From Aquincola tertiaricarbonis (GTDB taxonomy: Bacteria > Pseudomonadota > Gammaproteobacteria > Burkholderiales > Burkholderiaceae_C): a DNA stretch of 64,000 nt. The stretch lies in NCBI RefSeq assembly GCF_000969605.1, contig NZ_JZUE01000001.1, positions 310,001-374,000 on the forward strand, given 5' to 3'. This document shows positions 18,040-25,340 of this stretch, in pieces (within the stretch, counting starts at the first letter, position 1; the number at the start of each line of letters is the position of its first letter). Below the pieces are notes generated by a model. That model was not told the origin of the DNA, ran no database searches, and saw only the letters and a list, made by a program, of their open reading frames with translations. Position numbers and translations under genes: made by a program.

Positions 18040-18740
18040 AGGCGCCGGTGCCGCCGGCCTCCGCGCCCAGCACCCAGCGCATCTACGACGCCATCTACGC
18101 CGCCATCCTGGAGCACCGGCTGGCGCCGGGCACCCGGCTGCGCGAGGAGGAACTGGCCGAGTCCTTCGCCGTCTCGCGCACCGTGGTGCGCCAGGCGTTG
18201 CACCGGCTGGCGCAGGACCGGGTGGTGGCGCTGCAGCACCACCGCGGCGCCACGGTGCCGCAGCCCGGGCCGGCGGAAGCCGCGCAAGTCTTCGATGCCC
18301 GCCGGGTGGTGGAGTGCGAGGTGATGCGCCGGCTGGCCGGCCGGCTGGACGAAGCGGCGCTGGAGCGGCTGGCCGCGGTGGTGGATGCCGAATCGCAGGC
18401 GCTGGCGCGCGGCGACCGGTCGTCCGCCATCCGCCATTCCGGCGAGTTCCATCGGGAGCTGGCGCGGCTGGCCGGCAACCCGCTGTTCGTCCGCATGCTG
18501 GACGAGCTGCTGCCCACCACCTCCTTGCTGCTGGCGCTGCATGAACGGGCCGGCCAGCCGGCCTGCGTGGCCCATCGGCACCAGGAGCTGATCGCGGTGC
18601 TGCGCCAGGGCAGCGGCGCCGCCGCTGCGGCCGAAATGCGGCGCCACCTGCGGGAGATCGAGCAGTCGGTGGTCGGCCCGCCGGTGGCGGCCGACACGCC
18701 CGTGCTGCGCGACCTGTTCGCGGCCTACCGTCAGAGGTAG
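18036..18740 (+). CDS. GntR family transcriptional regulator, FCD subgroup
   Basis: The 234-residue regulator has an N-terminal winged helix (about 15-75: ILEHRLAPGTRLREEELAES, then VSRTVVRQALHRLAQD) and a C-terminal all-helical FCD ligand domain (about 85-215) with metal/ligand-type residues in EFHRELARLAGN and HRHQELI. The ATG at 18036 overlaps the permease stop (ATGA), preferred over an upstream GTG at 18009. As last gene of the transporter operon it is likely its own regulator. The paired TTGCATACAA motifs at 13750 and 13859 are the candidate operators. It overlaps the convergent hydrolase gene by 10 bp. Confidence 0.88.
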   Translation: MKAPVPPASAPSTQRIYDAIYAAILEHRLAPGTRLREEELAESFAVSRTVVRQALHRLAQDRVVALQHHRGATVPQPGPAEAAQVFDARRVVECEVMRRLAGRLDEAALERLAAVVDAESQALARGDRSSAIRHSGEFHRELARLAGNPLFVRMLDELLPTTSLLLALHERAGQPACVAHRHQELIAVLRQGSGAAAAAEMRRHLREIEQSVVGPPVAADTPVLRDLFAAYRQR

Positions 18741-19786
18741 GAGTCCAGCACCTGCAGCACGAAGCGGGCGTTGGCCCGGGTGTTGGCGGTGTAGCCATAG
18801 AAGCTGCCGTACTGCGGGCGCAGGGCTTCCACCGCCGCGTCCACCACCGCGGCCTGCCAGCCGGCGGTGAACTCGGCGTGGTTGTTGGCCTTGGCCGGGT
18901 CCACGAAGCCGAAGTAGTCGATCTCCTCGGACGCCTTCTTCAGGGCGGCGCGCAGGTCGGCGAAGTAGCGCAGGTACAGGTCCAGGTCGGCCCGCGTGGC
19001 CACGTTGCCGTGGCCGCCGGACAGCCAGTCCCACTTCATGGCGCCCACCTGCCGCAGGTTGGCCGGCAGGTTCACCGCGGTTTCCGAGATGGCGAAGCCG
19101 AGGAAGGGCAGCTGGTCGCCGTTGAGCAGGTCGGGTGCATGGAGCACGCCCTGGCCCTTCAAGAGCCAGGCCGAATGGTCGTCGGTGTGGAAGGCATGGG
19201 TGAAGCCGTGCACCTGCACCTGCAGGTTCTCGAAGCGGAAGCTGCCGTCGGGCCAGCGCACGGTTTCGGTGGGCAGTGGCAGCGTGCTGCCCAGCCGCTT
19301 CATCTTGCTGGCCGTCTGCGTGGTGGCGATCAGCCGCGGCTTGACGCCCGAACGCCTGGCGTCGTCGAGCAGCAGCTGCACGTCGGCGATGTGGTCCGCG
19401 TGGAAGTGGGAGTAGACGATGGCGGTGATCGGCTTGTCCGTCACCGTGCGGATGCCCTTGAGGATGGCCTCGGTGCGGTACTGGGGCGCATCGAACACCA
19501 GCACGCCCTGGTCGCCCACATAGAAGAGTGCGTTGTAGAAGGTTTTGTGCGCCCACCAGGTGCGCGGCCCCAGCTTCTGCACGATGGCCGCGTCGCCCAG
19601 GCTGCGCGTGAGCAGCGAGCCCACGCGCTCGTCGGGCTGCGGCAGCGTGGTGGTGGAAGGCTCCACGTACCGGGCGCCGGTGGTGGAAGCAGGCGGCGGC
19701 AGAGGCGCCTGCGCGCCGGCGGCGGTGGCCAGCAGCAGCGCCGCGGCAGCCAGCATGGGGCGGGAGTGGGTGAAGGCGAGCGGCAT
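18731..19786 (-). CDS. Exported metallo-beta-lactamase-fold hydrolase
   Basis: The 351-residue protein has a signal peptide (hydrophobic stretch MLAAAALLLATAAGAQA) and the metal-binding HxHxDH motif as HFHADH (about residue 130). Further His/Asp candidates lie in HAFHTDDHSAW and HAPDLLNGDQ, fitting a dinuclear zinc MBL fold. Substrate is unknown; related secreted proteins are annotated as MBL-fold hydrolases without firm role. It probably acts in the periplasm. It is convergent with the GntR gene, overlapping it by 10 bp, and divergent from the porin. Two 11-bp direct repeats lie just upstream (19825 and 19855). Confidence 0.78.
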   Translation of the reverse strand: MPLAFTHSRPMLAAAALLLATAAGAQAPLPPPASTTGARYVEPSTTTLPQPDERVGSLLTRSLGDAAIVQKLGPRTWWAHKTFYNALFYVGDQGVLVFDAPQYRTEAILKGIRTVTDKPITAIVYSHFHADHIADVQLLLDDARRSGVKPRLIATTQTASKMKRLGSTLPLPTETVRWPDGSFRFENLQVQVHGFTHAFHTDDHSAWLLKGQGVLHAPDLLNGDQLPFLGFAISETAVNLPANLRQVGAMKWDWLSGGHGNVATRADLDLYLRYFADLRAALKKASEEIDYFGFVDPAKANNHAEFTAGWQAAVVDAAVEALRPQYGSFYGYTANTRANARFVLQVLDSYL

Positions 19787-20083
19787 GGCAGTCGATCCGA
19801 AGTGAAGGGCGGCTGCATGCTAATCCGCATCAATGAGAGAAGTGATTCGACGGCCCGCATCAATGTGTTGCGCAAGCCGACGCACAGCCCCGGGGCGGCC
19901 GCCGCGCCGATGCGGGGCGCGCCGCACAGCCCGCGGGCAGCGGACCCGCACAAACCCCCATGCAGCCCCTGGCACGCTCCGTGCAAACTGCCGTTTCATA
20001 GATAGATCCGTTGTTCATCTATGAAACATGCCTTTGACATGGCATGGCCGTTCCCGCCGTCGATCCCTCAGGAGTTGTTCATC
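19787..20083. promoter_or_regulatory. Divergent regulatory region, MBL hydrolase / porin
   Basis: This 297-bp region has no gene. It holds a direct repeat CCGCATCAATG at 19825-19835 and 19855-19865 (exactly 30 bp apart, about three helical turns) near the hydrolase side, and a long perfect inverted repeat at 19993-20027 near the porin side. The flanks of both motifs are AT-richer than the genome average, as expected of promoters. Confidence 0.5.
19993..20027. promoter_or_regulatory. 11-bp perfect inverted repeat, putative operator upstream of porin
   Basis: The arms GTTTCATAGAT (19993-20003) and ATCTATGAAAC (20017-20027) are exact reverse complements with a 13-bp spacer containing GATCCGTTGTT. 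A related half-site, GTTTCATTAATGGATCG, lies at 21182 upstream of the ABC operon. A transcription-factor site (possibly for the IclR protein at 26235) is more likely than a terminator, because no U-run follows. Confidence 0.55.
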
Positions 20084-21115
20084 GTGCAAATCGCCTCCCG
20101 CCCCTTTTTCCGCGCCACCGCGCTGGCTGCCCTGGCCGCCTGCAGCCTCGGCAGCGCCCTGGCACAGACGGCCCAGGTCTACGGCCTGGCCGACGTCAGC
20201 GTGGGCAGCTTCAAGGAGAGCGGCGGCAAGCGCACCGAGCAGATGGCCTCCGGCCGCATGGCCACCAGCTACCTGGGCTTCCGCGCGACGGAAGACCTGG
20301 GCGGCGGCCTGCAGGCCATCGTGACGCTGGAGCACTTCATGCGCATGGACAGTGGCGAGGCCGGGCGCTTTGCCGGCGACGCCTTCTGGTCGCGCAATGC
20401 CAACGTCGGCCTGCGCGGCAGCTTCGGCCTGATCCGGCTGGGCCGCATCGGCACGCCGTTTTTCGTCAATACGCTGTCGTACAACCCGTTCCTCGACTCG
20501 TTCGGCTTCTCGCCCGCCATCCGCACCATCTACCAGGGTGGCATCGGCAAGCTGGCCGGCGACAGCGGCTGGAACAATGCCGTGGGCTACAGCACGCCCA
20601 GGCTGGGCGCCTTTACCGGCCATGTGCTGGTGTCGGCCGGCGAAGGTGCCGGCGAGGGCCCCAACGTGGGCGGCAGCCTGCAGTACGCCGGCGGCGCGCT
20701 GGCCGTCGGCCTGGCCGCGCAGAAGGTGCAGACCGCCTTCAGCGCCGGCGAGGAAACCGCCTGGCAGCTGGGCGCTTCCTACGACTTCGGGCCGGTGAAG
20801 GTGTTCGGCCAGGTGGGCCGCATCGAGGAGGACGACACCCGCACCGGCAGCGCCGTGGCCGCCGGCAGCGACACCCGCGACCGCACGCTGCAGGCCGGCT
20901 TCTCGCTGCCGGTGGGCGCGGTGGGCAAGGTGCTGGCGTCCTATGGCGAGGCCAAGACCACCGGTGCGCGCGACAGCAAGCGGTCCTTCACCACGCTCGC
21001 CTATGACCACCAGCTGTCCAAGCGCACCGACGTGTATGCCGTGGTGATGTTCGACAAGCTGAAGGGCCAGGACCGCGCTGCCACCACCGCGCTCGGTGTG
21101 CGCCACAACTTCTGA
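20084..21115 (+). CDS. Gram-negative porin (Burkholderiales OmpC-like family)
   Basis: The 343-residue outer-membrane protein starts with a signal peptide (cleavage near LGSALAQ). A 16-strand-type porin sequence follows: QVYGLADVSVG at the start, GSFGLIRLGRIGTPF for the family PEFG-like segment, and a C-terminal aromatic residue (GVRHNF) as required for Bam-assisted insertion. The GTG at 20084 was chosen because AGGAG (20070-20074) lies 9 bp upstream; an in-frame ATG at 20021 falls inside the palindrome and lacks a good RBS. It probably provides outer-membrane entry for the compound handled by the catabolic locus downstream. Confidence 0.88.
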   Translation: MQIASRPFFRATALAALAACSLGSALAQTAQVYGLADVSVGSFKESGGKRTEQMASGRMATSYLGFRATEDLGGGLQAIVTLEHFMRMDSGEAGRFAGDAFWSRNANVGLRGSFGLIRLGRIGTPFFVNTLSYNPFLDSFGFSPAIRTIYQGGIGKLAGDSGWNNAVGYSTPRLGAFTGHVLVSAGEGAGEGPNVGGSLQYAGGALAVGLAAQKVQTAFSAGEETAWQLGASYDFGPVKVFGQVGRIEEDDTRTGSAVAAGSDTRDRTLQAGFSLPVGAVGKVLASYGEAKTTGARDSKRSFTTLAYDHQLSKRTDVYAVVMFDKLKGQDRAATTALGVRHNF

Positions 21116-21118
21116 TGC

Positions 21119-21157
21119 CGGCCGGCCACCTGGGGTAAACCCGGGTGGTTGCCGGCC
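21119..21157 (+). terminator. GC-rich hairpin after porin, possible terminator
   Basis: Arms of roughly GCCGGCCACC and GGTGGTTGCCGGC enclose TGGGGTAAACCC, just after the porin stop. The stem is strong but has no U-tract, so termination may be partial or Rho-dependent. Confidence 0.4.
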
Positions 21158-21163
21158 AGTCAT

Positions 21164-21206
21164 CCACTAAGGTAGTGGCTGGTTTCATTAATGGATCGCT
21201 GTTTTA
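21164..21206. promoter_or_regulatory. Palindrome CCACTA-N3-TAGTGG plus porin-like motif before ABC operon
   Basis: A perfect 6-bp inverted repeat (CCACTAAGGTAGTGG, 21164-21178) is followed at 21182-21206 by GTTTCATTAATGGATCGCTG. The latter matches the left part of the palindrome upstream of the porin at most positions. Both lie within 70 bp of the ATPase start at 21230, suggesting shared control of porin and transporter. Confidence 0.5.
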
Positions 21207-21229
21207 CAGGCGAATCAACAGGCCTCACG

Positions 21230-22012
21230 ATGTACGAGATCGAGTTCTGCGGCGTGGCAAAGCGGTTTCCGACCGCGCGCAACCCGAATCCGGCCAATGC
21301 GGTCACCGACCTCAGCCTGGCCATTCGCACCGGCGAGGTGGTGTCCATCATCGGTCCCTCGGGCTGCGGCAAGAGCACGTTGTTGAACATGGGCTCGGGC
21401 CTGTACCTGCCTACCGAAGGCGAGGTCAAGGTCTGCGGCCAGCGCGTCACCGGCCCGGTGCGGCAGGTGGCCTTCATGCTGCAGAAGGACCTGCTGATGC
21501 CCTGGCGCACCATCCGCCAGAACGTGGAGCTGGGCATGGAGATCGACGGCGTGGACAAGTCCCGGCGCCAAGAGACCGCCGACCACCTGCTGGCCAAGTG
21601 CCACCTCGCGGGCTTCGGCGACCACTATCCGTACCAGCTCTCGGGCGGCATGCGCCAGCGCGCTGCGCTGGCCCGCACGCTGGCGGTCGATCCGCAGGTG
21701 CTGCTGCTGGACGAGCCCTTCAGCGCGCTGGACGCGCAGACCAAGATGGTGCTGCAGCAGGACCTCGCCAAGACGCTGTACGAGCAGAAGAAGACGGCGT
21801 TGTTCATCACCCACGACTTGATCGAGGCCATCGCGCTGTCGGACCGCGTGCTGGTGATGAGCGAGCGCCCCGGCACCATCATCGAGGAGATCGTCGTCGA
21901 CCTGCCGCTGCGCGACAACCCGCTGGAGCGCCGCAAGCTGCCCGCCATCGGCCCGCTGCAGGGCCGCCTGATGGAGCTGCTGAAGGTGGGCAAGCAGGAG
22001 GCCCTGCATTGA
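21230..22012 (+). CDS. ABC transporter ATP-binding protein (SsuB/TauB-like)
   Basis: The 260-residue ATPase shows Walker A GPSGCGKST (about 42-50), Q-loop MLQKDLLMPWRT, signature LSGGMRQRAALARTL, Walker B LLLDEPFSALD and switch ITHDLIEAI. MLQKDLLMPWRT and the short C-terminus place it in the nitrate/sulfonate/taurine group. ATG 21230 fits the family N-terminus (MYEIEFCGVAKRF). An in-frame ATG at 21191 lies inside an operator-like motif and was rejected. It energises import together with the binding protein and permease that follow. Confidence 0.88.
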   Translation: MYEIEFCGVAKRFPTARNPNPANAVTDLSLAIRTGEVVSIIGPSGCGKSTLLNMGSGLYLPTEGEVKVCGQRVTGPVRQVAFMLQKDLLMPWRTIRQNVELGMEIDGVDKSRRQETADHLLAKCHLAGFGDHYPYQLSGGMRQRAALARTLAVDPQVLLLDEPFSALDAQTKMVLQQDLAKTLYEQKKTALFITHDLIEAIALSDRVLVMSERPGTIIEEIVVDLPLRDNPLERRKLPAIGPLQGRLMELLKVGKQEALH

Positions 22013-22068
22013 ACGCCACCCGCCCTGAAGCCTGTACCGCTTCGCCTGCCCCCAACGCAAGGAACACC

Positions 22069-23085
22069 ATGACCCGCTTCGTCACTTCCGTCCTCGCCCG
22101 TTCGCTGGCCGCCGTGCGGGCCTCGGTGCTGGCATGCAGCGCCGCCGCGCTGCTGCCGCTGGCTGCCCAGGCCGCGCCCGAGGAAGTCACCTACCTCCTG
22201 CCCGCGCCGCCCAACTCGCCGGCCTTCGCGCCCTGGATGCTGGCGCAGCAGAACGGCTACTACGCCGACGAGAACATCAAGGTCACCTTCGTCACCGCCC
22301 GCGGCGGGGTGGACGTGGCCAAGCAGATCGGCGCCGGCAACGCGGTGATCGGCGGCGCCATCGGCGACACGCCCATCATCGTGCGCGCCAACGGCGTGCC
22401 GGTGAAGGCGGTGGCGGTGCTGGGCGCCGGCTCGCTGACGATGATCAGCACCTACGAAGGCAGCGGCATCAACTCGGTGGCCGACCTGAAGGGCAAGACG
22501 ATGACCGTCATGGCCTATACCGACACCACCTACTACGCGCTGCTCGGCTCGCTGCGCAAGGCCGGCCTCACCAAGACCGACGTGCAGGCCCAGGCGGCCG
22601 GCCCCACCGGCGTGTGGCAGCTGTTCGCGGGGAAGAAGTCCGAGGCCATGGCCGGCGTGCCCGACTGGGTGGTGAATGCCGAGGACGCAGGCGTGAAGGT
22701 CAAGCTGCTGCCGCGCGAGCAGCACTTCCAGAGCATGGCGCAGGCCATCCTGGCTTCGGACGACGTCATCAAGAAGAACCCCGAGCTGATCAAGCGCCTG
22801 GTGCGCGCCACGCTGCGCGGCATGCAGGACATCATGAAGGACCCCAAGGCCGCGGCCGCCACCTACGTGAAGGCGGTGCCCGCCTACGCCGGCAAGGAAG
22901 CGCAGATCGAGCGGGTGTTCGCGCTGTACAACCAGTACGTCTACGCCAACCAGAAGGTGCTGGGCCAGATGGACGAGAAGCGACTGGACGCGGTGCAGAA
23001 GTTCTACGTCGACGAAGGCATCGTCGCCAAGGCGCAGCCGCTGGCCGACCTGTACACCAACCAGTTCACCGGCGTCGCCCGCTGA
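22069..23085 (+). CDS. ABC transporter substrate-binding protein (SsuA/TauA/NMT1-like)
   Basis: The 338-residue periplasmic binding protein has a signal peptide ending near LAAQAAPEE. An NMT1/THI5-like domain follows (YLLPAPPNSPAFAPWMLAQQ, GYYADENIKVTFV, GGIDVAKQIG-type segment at about 75-90). The ATG at 22069 has AAGGA at 22059-22063. It lies 56 bp after the ATPase gene. Such proteins bind small anions such as sulfonates, nitrate, pyrimidine precursors or aromatic carboxylates. The ligand here is presumably the substrate of the downstream enzymes, which is an inference from position. Confidence 0.86.
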   Translation: MTRFVTSVLARSLAAVRASVLACSAAALLPLAAQAAPEEVTYLLPAPPNSPAFAPWMLAQQNGYYADENIKVTFVTARGGVDVAKQIGAGNAVIGGAIGDTPIIVRANGVPVKAVAVLGAGSLTMISTYEGSGINSVADLKGKTMTVMAYTDTTYYALLGSLRKAGLTKTDVQAQAAGPTGVWQLFAGKKSEAMAGVPDWVVNAEDAGVKVKLLPREQHFQSMAQAILASDDVIKKNPELIKRLVRATLRGMQDIMKDPKAAAATYVKAVPAYAGKEAQIERVFALYNQYVYANQKVLGQMDEKRLDAVQKFYVDEGIVAKAQPLADLYTNQFTGVAR

Positions 23086-23104
23086 GCTTCAGGACCCAAG
23101 CGCG

Positions 23105-23881
23105 ATGCGATCCAACCTCTCGACGCCGCTGGGCAGCCTGGCCGTGCTGCTGGTGTTCCTGGCCGCGTGGCAGTGGGCGCCCGGTGCGCTCGGCATGCCC
23201 GAGTTCGTGCTGCCCAAGTTCACCCGCGTGGTGGAGGAGGCCGGCCGCATGTGGCAGGGTAGCGAGCTGCTCAAGCACTTTTCCATCACCGCGCTGGAAG
23301 TGGTGGTGGGCTTTGCCCTCGGCTCGCTGCTGGGCGTGATGTTCGGCGTGGCGCTGGGCCTGTCGCCACGCACCGAGGCCATCCTGTCGCCCTACATCCT
23401 GGCGCTGCAGATCGCGCCCAAGGTGGCCTTTGCGCCGCTGTTCGTGATGTGGCTGGGCTATACCGTGTACCCGAAGATCCTGGTGGCGGTGCTGATCGTC
23501 TTCTTCCCGGTGATGATCAACGTGCTGTCGGCCGTGCGCACCGTCGACCCCGACATGGTGAACCTGGTGCGCACGCTCAACGCAGGCCGCCTGCAGATCT
23601 TCCGCCTGGTGGAGTTTCCTTCGGCCATGCCGGCCCTGTTCAGCGGCCTGCGCATCGCCGCCACGCTGGCCGTCATCGGCGTGACGGTGGGCGAGCTGGT
23701 CGGCGGCAACCTGGGCCTGGGCTACCTGCTGGTGGATTCCGAAGGGCAGGGCAACACCGCCGGCGTGTTCGTGGCCATCGTGGCGCTCACGCTCATCGGC
23801 ATCCTGGCCTATGCGGCGGTGGTGTGGGCCGAGCGCCGGCTGCTGCACTACATCCCGCGGGCCAACGTCACCACCGTCTGA
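23105..23881 (+). CDS. ABC transporter permease (SsuC/TauC-like)
   Basis: The 258-residue inner-membrane permease has about six helices and the BPD loop LVRTLNAGRLQIFRLVEFPSA. It is the channel partner of the preceding ATPase and binding protein, completing an SsuABC-type importer (homodimeric permease). It lies 19 bp after the binding-protein gene and 13 bp before the first SDR gene, so transport and catabolic genes appear to share one transcript. Confidence 0.88.
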   Translation: MRSNLSTPLGSLAVLLVFLAAWQWAPGALGMPEFVLPKFTRVVEEAGRMWQGSELLKHFSITALEVVVGFALGSLLGVMFGVALGLSPRTEAILSPYILALQIAPKVAFAPLFVMWLGYTVYPKILVAVLIVFFPVMINVLSAVRTVDPDMVNLVRTLNAGRLQIFRLVEFPSAMPALFSGLRIAATLAVIGVTVGELVGGNLGLGYLLVDSEGQGNTAGVFVAIVALTLIGILAYAAVVWAERRLLHYIPRANVTTV

Positions 23882-23894
23882 AGAGGCTGCCGAC

Positions 23895-24710
23895 ATGACC
23901 ACCGTCACCGGAACCCCCGACGCCGCCGCGCTGGCCGCCCTGCTGGCCCAGGTGCCGCCGCAGATGCTGGCCGGCCGCCGCGTGCTGGTGACCGGCGCCG
24001 CGCGCGGCCTGGGGCTGGCGTTTGCCAAGTGCATCGCCCAGGCCGGCGCCCGCGTGGTGCTGGCCGACATCCTGGCCGACCTGCTGCACACCGAGGTGCA
24101 GGCGCTGCGCGATGCGGGTGCCGACGTGCATGCGGTGGTGGCCGACCTGAGCGATCCGGCCAGCATCGAGGCCTGTGCCGCCGCGGCTGTCGCTGCGCTG
24201 GGCGGGCTGGACGGCCTGGTCAACAACGCCGCCATCACCAACTCCGGCGGCCGCGACCCGCATGCGCTGGAGGTGGAGATGTGGGACCGGGTGATGGACG
24301 TCAACGTGCGCGGCACCTGGCTGATGAGCCGCGCCTGCCATGCGGCGCTCAAGGCCAGCGGGCAGGGCGCCATCGTCAACCTGGCCTCCGACACCGCGCT
24401 GTGGGGCGCGCCCAAGCTGCTGGCCTACGTGGCCAGCAAGGGCGCCGTCATCTCGATGACGCATTCGCTGGCCCGGGAGTGGGGCGGCGACGGCATCACC
24501 GTGAATGCGGTGGCGCCCGGCCTCACGCTGGTGGAGGCCACCGAATACGTGCCCAAGGCCCGGCACGAGAAGTACCTGGAAGGCCGCGCCATCCCGCGCG
24601 AGCAGCAGGCCGCCGACGTGTGCGGCGCGGTGCTGTTCGCGCTGTCGGGGCTGTCGCGCTTCGTCACCGGCCAGCTGCTCGCCGTCAATGGCGGCTTTGT
24701 GATGCATTGA
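23895..24710 (+). CDS. Short-chain dehydrogenase/reductase
   Basis: This 271-residue NAD(P)-dependent SDR has the Rossmann motif TGAARGLG (about 34-41), NNAA (near 112), catalytic Ser in NLASDTAL and the YVASK catalytic pair (about 179-183). Family members oxidise or reduce alcohol/ketone groups; in aromatic pathways they often act as dihydrodiol or hydroxyacyl dehydrogenases. The ATG at 23895 gives a slightly extended N-terminus with an Ala-rich segment. It is followed by the cupin gene after 9 bp. The specific substrate is unknown. Confidence 0.87.
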   Translation: MTTVTGTPDAAALAALLAQVPPQMLAGRRVLVTGAARGLGLAFAKCIAQAGARVVLADILADLLHTEVQALRDAGADVHAVVADLSDPASIEACAAAAVAALGGLDGLVNNAAITNSGGRDPHALEVEMWDRVMDVNVRGTWLMSRACHAALKASGQGAIVNLASDTALWGAPKLLAYVASKGAVISMTHSLAREWGGDGITVNAVAPGLTLVEATEYVPKARHEKYLEGRAIPREQQAADVCGAVLFALSGLSRFVTGQLLAVNGGFVMH

Positions 24711-24719
24711 GGAGAAACC

Positions 24720-25265
24720 ATGAACGACCCGACCCAAGACAAGAAGAGCTGGGACCGCCCCGAGGGCGCCAGCTTCGACGACTGGATGAACAGCCGCGTG
24801 GCGCGCTTCCAGACCCGCCGCTACGACTGGGACGCACTGAAGTTCCAGGCCGACTACGACCCCAAGTACCGCCGCGCGCAGATGCGCTACCTGGGCACCG
24901 GCGGCACCGGCGTCTCGGCCGACAACAACACCGTGCCCAACGAGCACTTCACCTTCTCCACCATGCTGATCCCGGCCGGCCACATCGGCCCGTCGCACCT
25001 GCACACCGACGTGGAAGAGGTGTTCTTCGTGCTGCGCGGCAAGATCAAGGTGGTGCTGGAGAAGGACGGCGAGCGCTTCGAGGCCATCCTCGGCGAGCGT
25101 GACCTGATCTCGGTGCCGCCAGGCGTGTACCGCGAGGAGATCAACATTGGCGAGGAAGACGCGCTGATGTGCGTGATGCTGGGCGCCAAGAAGCCGATCA
25201 CGCCGACCTACCCGCCCGATCACCCGCTCGCCAAGATCAAAAGAGATACCCCCCGTACCGCCTGA
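24720..25265 (+). CDS. Cupin-domain protein
   Basis: The 181-residue single-domain cupin shows motif 1 as PSHLHTDVEEVFFVLRGK (about 97-114), with two His and one Glu ligand. Motif 2 is GERDLISVPPGVYREEIN, where the usual last His is replaced by Arg, so a full four-ligand metal site is doubtful. Good RBS GAGGAGAAACC precedes the ATG. Cupins in aromatic pathways can be dioxygenases, isomerases or decarboxylase accessories; none can be assigned here. The N-terminal about 60 residues (RARFQTRRYDW-like) are not part of the core fold. Confidence 0.8.
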   Translation: MNDPTQDKKSWDRPEGASFDDWMNSRVARFQTRRYDWDALKFQADYDPKYRRAQMRYLGTGGTGVSADNNTVPNEHFTFSTMLIPAGHIGPSHLHTDVEEVFFVLRGKIKVVLEKDGERFEAILGERDLISVPPGVYREEINIGEEDALMCVMLGAKKPITPTYPPDHPLAKIKRDTPRTA

Positions 25266-25270
25266 CGGCG

Positions 25271-25321
25271 GCCCCCCAGGGGGCGCCAACAGCGGCCCGG
25301 CCAAGCCGGTTCCGCGTTGGC
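25271..25321. repeat. Tandem palindromes between cupin and hydrolase genes
   Basis: GCCCCC/GGGGGC with a 2-bp centre (25271-25284) is directly followed by a longer imperfect hairpin. Its outer arms are GCCAAC (25285-25290) and GTTGGC (25316-25321), with inner GCGG/CCGC and CGGC/GCCG pairs around a CAA loop. It looks like a REP-type intergenic element inside the operon and may stabilise or partly end the upstream transcript. Confidence 0.55.
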
Positions 25322-25340
25322 CTGCTTGAGAACACACACC

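Noticed and set aside
20021-20083. Porin start at ATG 20021
   Set aside because: That ATG is inside the inverted repeat and lacks a ribosome binding site; GTG 20084 has AGGAG at good spacing and leads directly into the signal peptide.
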